Source: Carallia brachiata (taxonomy: Eukaryota > Streptophyta > Magnoliopsida > Malpighiales > Rhizophoraceae). Taken from it: a stretch of 64,000 bases of DNA. Under the pieces are notes generated by a model that was not told where the DNA came from, did no database searches, and saw only the letters and a program-made list of their open reading frames with translations. Where the stretch lies: contig JADCRB010000036.1 of the NCBI GenBank assembly GCA_021464245.1, positions 6,000,372-6,064,371 on the forward strand, given 5' to 3'. Both the position numbers and the translations under genes were made by a program. How positions within the stretch are numbered: the first letter of the stretch is position 1; each line of letters opens with the position of its first letter. This document shows positions 58,541 through 64,000 of the stretch, piece after piece.

Positions 58541-61259
58541 TGTCCGCAGAGGTTATGTTTATGTTTTAATTTATTGAATGAATCCTAATTTTACGTTTTT
58601 TTAACATAAAAAAATTTATTTAATATAACAATTATCAAATTTATATATTAAAATTAAAATAATTAAATTTCATTAAATTATCTTAAGAGACAAACTTACC
58701 TACCATTTGAGTATTTTTAACTTTAATAGATTTTTCTCACATCTAATTATAGTATTAAAAAATTTTAAATCAACAACCACCCTCCACTATAATCTCAAGT
58801 AATTGAGACGGATAATTTTTTTAACATTGAACATTGATTTTAAGTCATATTAAAAAAAATACACTGAATAACTATTAGACTATCATCTCTAATTACATCC
58901 TAATTTTAGGTTAAAAAATTAGGTTAATATGTCTTTTATTAGTCTTGTTAACTTGTCTGCTAAGTCAAAAAATAACAAAAAAAATTATTAATTTAACAAT
59001 AAATTTTTTTATTTTTTATTATTACACAAATTGCTCCCTATATTGTGATTTGCGTAAAAATACAACTATGACGGGTCGGTCAGGTCAGTGTTGGATTCTG
59101 TACTGGTAATGGAAGAAAGAAAGTAGTAGAAATATAAAATTGTTTAAATTGATAAAAAAATTGTAAGAAAGGAAATGATGGAAAAAAAAAGAATATGAAT
59201 TTGTGAGAAAAAAAGTTGTGAAGAACTTATATTGTTTAAATTGATAAAATAATTATAATAAATAAAATGATAAGAAAGAAAAAATAATAGTAATTATGAG
59301 AGAAAAATTGTGAAAAAAATATTATTATTTGAATTAATGGGAAAATTGTGAAAAAGAAAAATATGTGAAAAATAATAAATTAACGATGATATTTTTCAAC
59401 TAAAAAATTATTTTCTTATGATTTTATCACAAAACCAAATAGGTCATTAGAGCTGATTAATAATTTAGGTTTTCTTTTTTTCCCCATGAGTGAACCCAAA
59501 TATTATACGTATAAAAACAAATAGCAGAGCCTTTTTGGTAAATTCAATTAAAAATCCATATCATTAAAAAAAATTTTCTTCAATATAATTATAGTCCACG
59601 GGTTTAGTGGACGTGGGGCTGTAGCAATGAAAGTAGGAGGACGACCAATTAGAAGTTGGAATCACGCAAAACCAATGGTGCTCCGTCACGCAACTGGCAG
59701 ACACGTGAGCACAATTATGGTCCTTTCTTTTCTTTGAGGACAAATATTCGGATAAATATAAAACATCTTTATAGTACAATTAAATACATATTTTTATGTA
59801 ATATGTAAAAGAATATACAATAAAATAACACAAAATTACGAAAATATTATATATATTATATGAAAACTTTTTGATATATTTTATACAATTATTTGAATTA
59901 TATATAGTCGATTTCACTTACAAAACGTCAAATGAAAGAATCTTTGGCCAAGTTTCGACGGTTCTCAAGAGCTTTCTCCCAAGTTCTTAGGCATTTCCTA
60001 TCATAAAAAATGAAAGAAAACTACGCTGGTTTGGCTGGCCGTTTATAAAATGCCAAATGCAATATCTTAATACTGCGGTCGTGACAAGGATTAGCGTAAG
60101 ATTTATTAAAAGAAAGAGTTATTTTATTATATAATTTATAATTTAATAATTTTAAATAAAAGAAAATAAAGAAATAAAAAAACCGTCAACTAACAATCAT
60201 CAGCCTAACAAACAATCAACTACATGAATATCGCGCTTCCCTTCGAACGCTGTCCTACACGCACACACATATATAAAAGTACACGTCATACAATTTGGGA
60301 TTTTTTGGTATATAATTTATGCGATAATCGAAAGTTGAGACCCCTTTTTTTATTATACCTATTAATTCTGCCGTGTTGAGATAATTATATACAGATTTTT
60401 AGATATTTAAAAAATGATAAATTTTGACCCAAAAAAATGATAAATAAAAAGGCAAAAAATGTGAGAAATAAAGATAAAAAAACCAAACTCAACCAATTTG
60501 TCTACCCTAACGATTAATAGTTTTATTAGTTTTTATTACGAAGAAACTGTACACTTTCTTTTTTTTTTATTTGGTTTAAAGAAACTGTATACTTTCTTGG
60601 ATGTACAAATTTACTGATTTTTAAGGCCAAAAAAACCGACTGATACTGATTTTGTTTGGACCAATGACCGGCCTTTAAAATACTAAGCAAACAAACGTTT
60701 TATAACCTTTTACACCTAGAAATGAATTAATTTAAGAGCTTCATCAAATAATTATATACTTTAAGCGGTATTGAAATTATTACGCAATTTATTTAATAAT
60801 ATCAAATAATTTATATTTCTTTTCTCAAATTCAGCTATCTAATAAGTTATATCACTTTAGTCTAATCTATCAAATACCATCAAATATTTTCTTTAATTTA
60901 ATACCTCACAGAATTTATGTATGTACCAATCAAACAGTAAGCTATCCATCTCCGGTGTATTGAGAAAAAAAGCTGATTGTTTTTTTTTTTCAGCAATGCA
61001 TTTTTAATTGTTTAAATGATTTCTTTTATTAATGATGCAGTTATTGTCCAAAATTTTTTTTAAGTATCAATGTTGCATCCTCATTATGTAATCAAGAAAT
61101 TCAACATATTAAGCAATTAGCAAAAAATAATAATAATAGTAATAATTTAATTATCTGCCTCTGAACAATTTTTTGTTTGGTAAATATAGAGGGAAGTGCC
61201 CCAAATTAAGAAGTTACAATTCTAAGGAGATAAACTCCAATAGTATCCTCAAATAGAAT
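58541..61259. other. AT-rich spacer
   Basis: Probable TLC gene promoter, then 2.5 kb of very AT-rich DNA with homopolymer runs. No gene recognised; the frame at 59564-59779 is not protein-like. Confidence 0.5.
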
Positions 61260-61969
61260 GCTATGTAACCTACTAGGGGTGTCGAAGAATCGTAAGTTCA
61301 GACCTCTGAGTAATTACATAAGAAGCAAATCAATCTGTTGTTCGTTTGCCTTCTCGATAAATATGAACAAACTGAATTTTTTAATTCTTTTTAAGAGATC
61401 AAGTGGGCATGTGGATACGTAGAGGGTGCTCCCTTTCTAATAACCTGGTGTGCGGAGAGTGAGTCAGAGTGAGTCAGTTTCGATAATGACTTGCATGTAA
61501 CCTACTGAGGGGGTGTCGAAGAATCGTAAGTTCAGGCTTCTGAGTAATAGCATAAGAAGTGAACCAATTTGCTACTCGTTTGCCTTCTCGATAAATATGG
61601 ATTAACTGAACTTCCCATTTTTTTTTTTAAGAACTCTCGACAGTTTAAGATCAACTAAGCATGTGGATGCGTAGAGGGTATCCCCTTACTAATAACCTGA
61701 TGTACGGAGAGTGGAGAGTGAGTCAATTTCAATAATAACTTGACGATACCTTTCATTCCAAGCAAACATTAAGCTTTGAAAAATTCCCCAAATCTCTGTC
61801 ACAAAAGCCGATGTCACCAATATTTTGTACAAATCCTCCAAGCCAAGAACCATACTAATCACGAGCCAAGCCACCAGTTCCTGCTAGTCCTGGGCTTCCT
61901 TTAACCGCAGCATCAGAATTAATTTTAACCCAAGGTCCAGGCGGCATCTCCCATCCCACCAAATCTGCC
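61260..61969 (-). pseudogene. LINE RNase H domain remnant with internal tandem duplication
   Basis: On the minus strand, PPGPWVKINSDAAVKGSPGL (61890s-61950s) is the start of the RNase H domain found at the end of plant LINE polyproteins; the catalytic Asp is in NSDAAV. It continues GTGGLARD, a TAG stop, YGSWLGGFVQNIG, a frameshift, then TSAFVTEIWGIFQSL (second acidic residue) and QVIIEIDSLSTL (third). The C-terminal part (IHIYREGKRVANWFTSYAIT, LTILRHPLSRL) lies farther along and occurs twice: 61499-61745 and 61266-61490 are diverged tandem copies. No reverse transcriptase or endonuclease is present. It is a dead 3' fragment. Confidence 0.8.
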
Positions 61970-62424
61970 TCTGCCTCTGAACAATGCCTTCTCCGCAGGG
62001 TGCCAGTGTCCATCTCTTCAACAATCCTTGCCTTTATCTTCGCCGAAAAGGGAGCGGCTTGGTCCAAAGCTGATATAATGCCTAGAGACGGCATTGAGTG
62101 CCGAATATATATCCCGAAAAGTAGCATGACCCAGTAAAGCTTTCTCTCTTCTATATTTGGCCACCCATGAATTTGACGTCTCTCTCAGGTCCGCCACCCC
62201 AGCTGCCACGTTGGGATCGTTCTTGTGCTTAATGGTTCTTCTAATCTTTCTGATCACTTCCTGGGCCTCTTTGACGTACTCTTCGTCTGTTACAGCGAAA
62301 GGGGGAGTAATTGGGACGAGCCAAGCGGGGAAAAGAAAAACGGCGGTGGCAATGGTGGGTTTGGTTTGATGGGAGAGAGAGGCTTGAGTTTGGAGGTAGG
62401 GGTTAGTATTGCCGGTGACGCCAT
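61970..62424 (-). pseudogene. Broken PSB27-H2 (LPA19) copy
   Basis: Intact PSB27-H2/LPA19 is a chloroplast lumen protein that assists C-terminal processing of the photosystem II D1 precursor. Minus strand starts MASPAILTPTSKLKPLSPIK at 62424, a transit-peptide-like start. After a frame change it continues TIATAVFLFPAWLVP, VTDEEYVKEAQEVIRKIRRT, NDPNVAAGVADLRETSNSWV, AKYRREKALLGHATFRDIYS and ALNAVSRHYISFGP. One extra base then shifts the frame to SAKIKARIVEEMDT, an 8-base insertion (GGCACCCT) follows, and AEKALFRGRGR ends the homology without a stop codon, directly at the LINE segment. No introns interrupt it. At least three disruptions make it non-functional, so it is a pseudogene, possibly a retrocopy. 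Confidence 0.82.
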
Positions 62425-62475
62425 GGATTGAGCATGGTAGCCGATTTAGGAATTAAAATGAGAGTAGGCGAATAA

Positions 62476-63144
62476 GGGTCGTTTGTTTTATAATTTGAAA
62501 TCGAAATTAGAATTGGAATTGGAATTAAGTGGAATGAAAAATAGAATTATTTATTTTATAATATATTTGATTTACTTTGGAATCGGAATCAAAACCCTTC
62601 ATAGATGTTTGTTTCATTTCGAAATCGGAAACATTAAATACATGGGAATATTTATGTCATGCCAAATATAAAATAAATGTAATTAAAATTAAAAAAATTA
62701 TTAATATCAAATTAAAAAGTATGAAATTTAAAAGAATATTATAATGTAATGTCAAATTAAAAATATTAAATTACCATAAAAAAAAATTAAAAATTATAAT
62801 AAAAACTAATAATAATAATATTTAATTTTTGTTATAATATAAAAAACATGTTATTATTATTATTATTTTATTTTATGAATAAATAAAATCAAAAAATAAT
62901 ATAATAACAATATAAAAATAAAAACATTGGGTAGTGGAGAAAATTGAGGAGTTAGAAATAATTAGGAGGGGAATGAGAATGATTAATGGAATAAACATAA
63001 GAATTATGATTATCTTAAAGTAAGAAATTTTATTCCCCTTTTTAAGGGAATGAGAATGTATTTTATATAAAACAAACAATAGGAATGGAAATTTGGTAGT
63101 TGATTCTCATTCTCACATTATTTTTTTCCTAAACAAACACCTCC
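62476..63144. mobile_element. Tourist-like element, copy 2
   Basis: GGGTCGTTTGTTTTATAATT at the left and AAACAAACACCTCC at the right form terminal inverted repeats, flanked by TAA on both sides (62473-62475 and 63145-63147). It shares ends and internal phrases with 10579-11495 but is about 250 bases shorter. Non-coding and AT-rich. Confidence 0.75.
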
Positions 63145-64000
63145 TAAATATTAAACAAAATATTTTTTTTCTAATTTTTTATTGTAAATAGTAATATAAA
63201 TAATAGAATTATTTTATATTATTGATAAATAATAACTTGCATTATAAATAATATTATTTTAATATATGTTAGCCTTTCAGTTAAAAAAATAAAAGAGTAA
63301 GAGTAAAATATAAAATATAAAATTTAATGAAAGCAAAACATAAATTTTAATAGAAGTAATCATATAGATTTAACTTAAAAAATAAAAGAGTGGAAGTAAA
63401 ATATAAAATATAGTATGAGTAAAACATAAATTTTAATAAAAGTAATCGTATAAATTTAACTTTCTTTATATCACTTTTTTTCAATGAGAACAATTGATGA
63501 TAGTAAAACCTAAATTTAAAGGAAGACAATATGTTAAAATTAATATAATTTATGTTTATCATTAAAGTTCATTTGTTTGAGGGTACAACATTTTCCTGAA
63601 CAATGTTTTCCCCATTTTCCAATGTTTGGGTGTTTGAAAAAGAAAAGCCAAAGGAAAATATGAAGCAGTCAACATAAATATAAGGGCTTTTTTGGGAAAA
63701 ACAACTTCCGCTCTTAACGAGCGGAATTCATTTTTCGCGAAGTGCACCGGTGTAAAAGAGGGGAAGCACGCAAATAATAGAGAGACGACGACCATCGCCG
63801 ACCTTGCCAGTCACCGGCCCACCACATCGTCGTCGCTGGCCTGCTGTTTTCGGCCTCACCAGTCGCCGACCTACTCCATGGGCGTCCACGTAAGCTTTTT
63901 TTTTTTTTTTTCGTTTTTTTTTTCCTATTTTAAACCGTTTTTTCACATAAACATTGTGGCTATTCTCCACCTTCGTCACCGCCGTCAAATCCTTCTTCCA
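63145..64000. other. Window end: AT-rich DNA, then a GC-richer edge
   Basis: 63145-63560 is AT-rich with two related direct phrases (AAAAGAGTAAGAGTAAAATA-like, at about 63290 and 63385). 63567-63720 has TTTTCC-rich sequence like the ends of other plant small transposons. From about 63780 the sequence is GC-richer and contains ATGGGCGTCCAC|GTAAGC at about 63878, which could be a first exon on the plus strand; there is too little to call. Confidence 0.35.

Noticed and set aside
63728..63988. Minus-strand 86-codon basic protein at the window edge
   Set aside because: Lysine run from a poly-T tract and otherwise unremarkable; no homologue recognised.

Overview
This is a plant nuclear window, almost certainly from a eudicot. 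Every coding locus has an obvious flowering-plant homologue, introns are short with GT-AG borders, and the intergenic DNA is very AT-rich and full of small non-autonomous transposons, tRNA-derived SINE relics and microsatellites. There are no operons, CRISPR arrays, origins or tRNA/rRNA genes.

Layout: (1) 30-1093 (+), 3' part of the ribosomal protein SA gene. (2) 2240-2617 (-), a small acidic protein of unknown function. (3) 4270-4860 (-), a decayed PPR fragment. (4) 5720-6718 (-), an MTERF6-type organellar mTERF protein. (5) 8902-10391 (-), 4-hydroxyphenylpyruvate dioxygenase. (6) 10.5-16 kb, transposon-rich spacer. (7) 16059-19841 (+), SWAP70-like PH/coiled-coil protein. (8) 21417-23320 (-), JUB1/ANAC042-like NAC factor. 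(9) 27865-30957 (-), splicing factor SF3B4. (10) 32391-33295 (-), phi-class glutathione S-transferase. (11) 38411-41291 (-), JASON-like protein. (12) 47615-50333 (+), phytoene synthase. (13) 54285-58540 (-), TLC-domain membrane protein. (14) 61260-62424 (-), a broken PSB27-H2/LPA19 copy joined to the RNase H end of a LINE.

The genes act in separate cellular roles. Two meet in chloroplast isoprenoid metabolism: HPPD makes homogentisate for plastoquinone and tocopherol, and phytoene synthase makes phytoene, whose desaturation needs plastoquinone. From memory, HPPD and JASON lie close together in Arabidopsis (At1g06570, At1g06660), and a JASON-like gene, GSTF9/10 and SWAP70 lie close together on chromosome 2 (At2g30820-At2g30880). 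The window therefore looks like an ancestral block later duplicated in Arabidopsis.

The most unusual observations are these. Three neighbouring genes (SF3B4, GST, JASON-like) carry nine single-base deletions in otherwise well conserved exons, while genes on both sides are clean; this suggests a local sequence-quality problem, or less likely decay. A PSB27-H2-LINE chimera could have arisen by template switching during retroposition. Two short transposons share one architecture, with internal arrays of a GC-rich motif and 8-9 bp target duplications. A 1.3 kb element contains a roughly 51-bp GA-rich minisatellite. The TLC gene lacks a normal splice donor before its last exon. I found no clearly new biological system.
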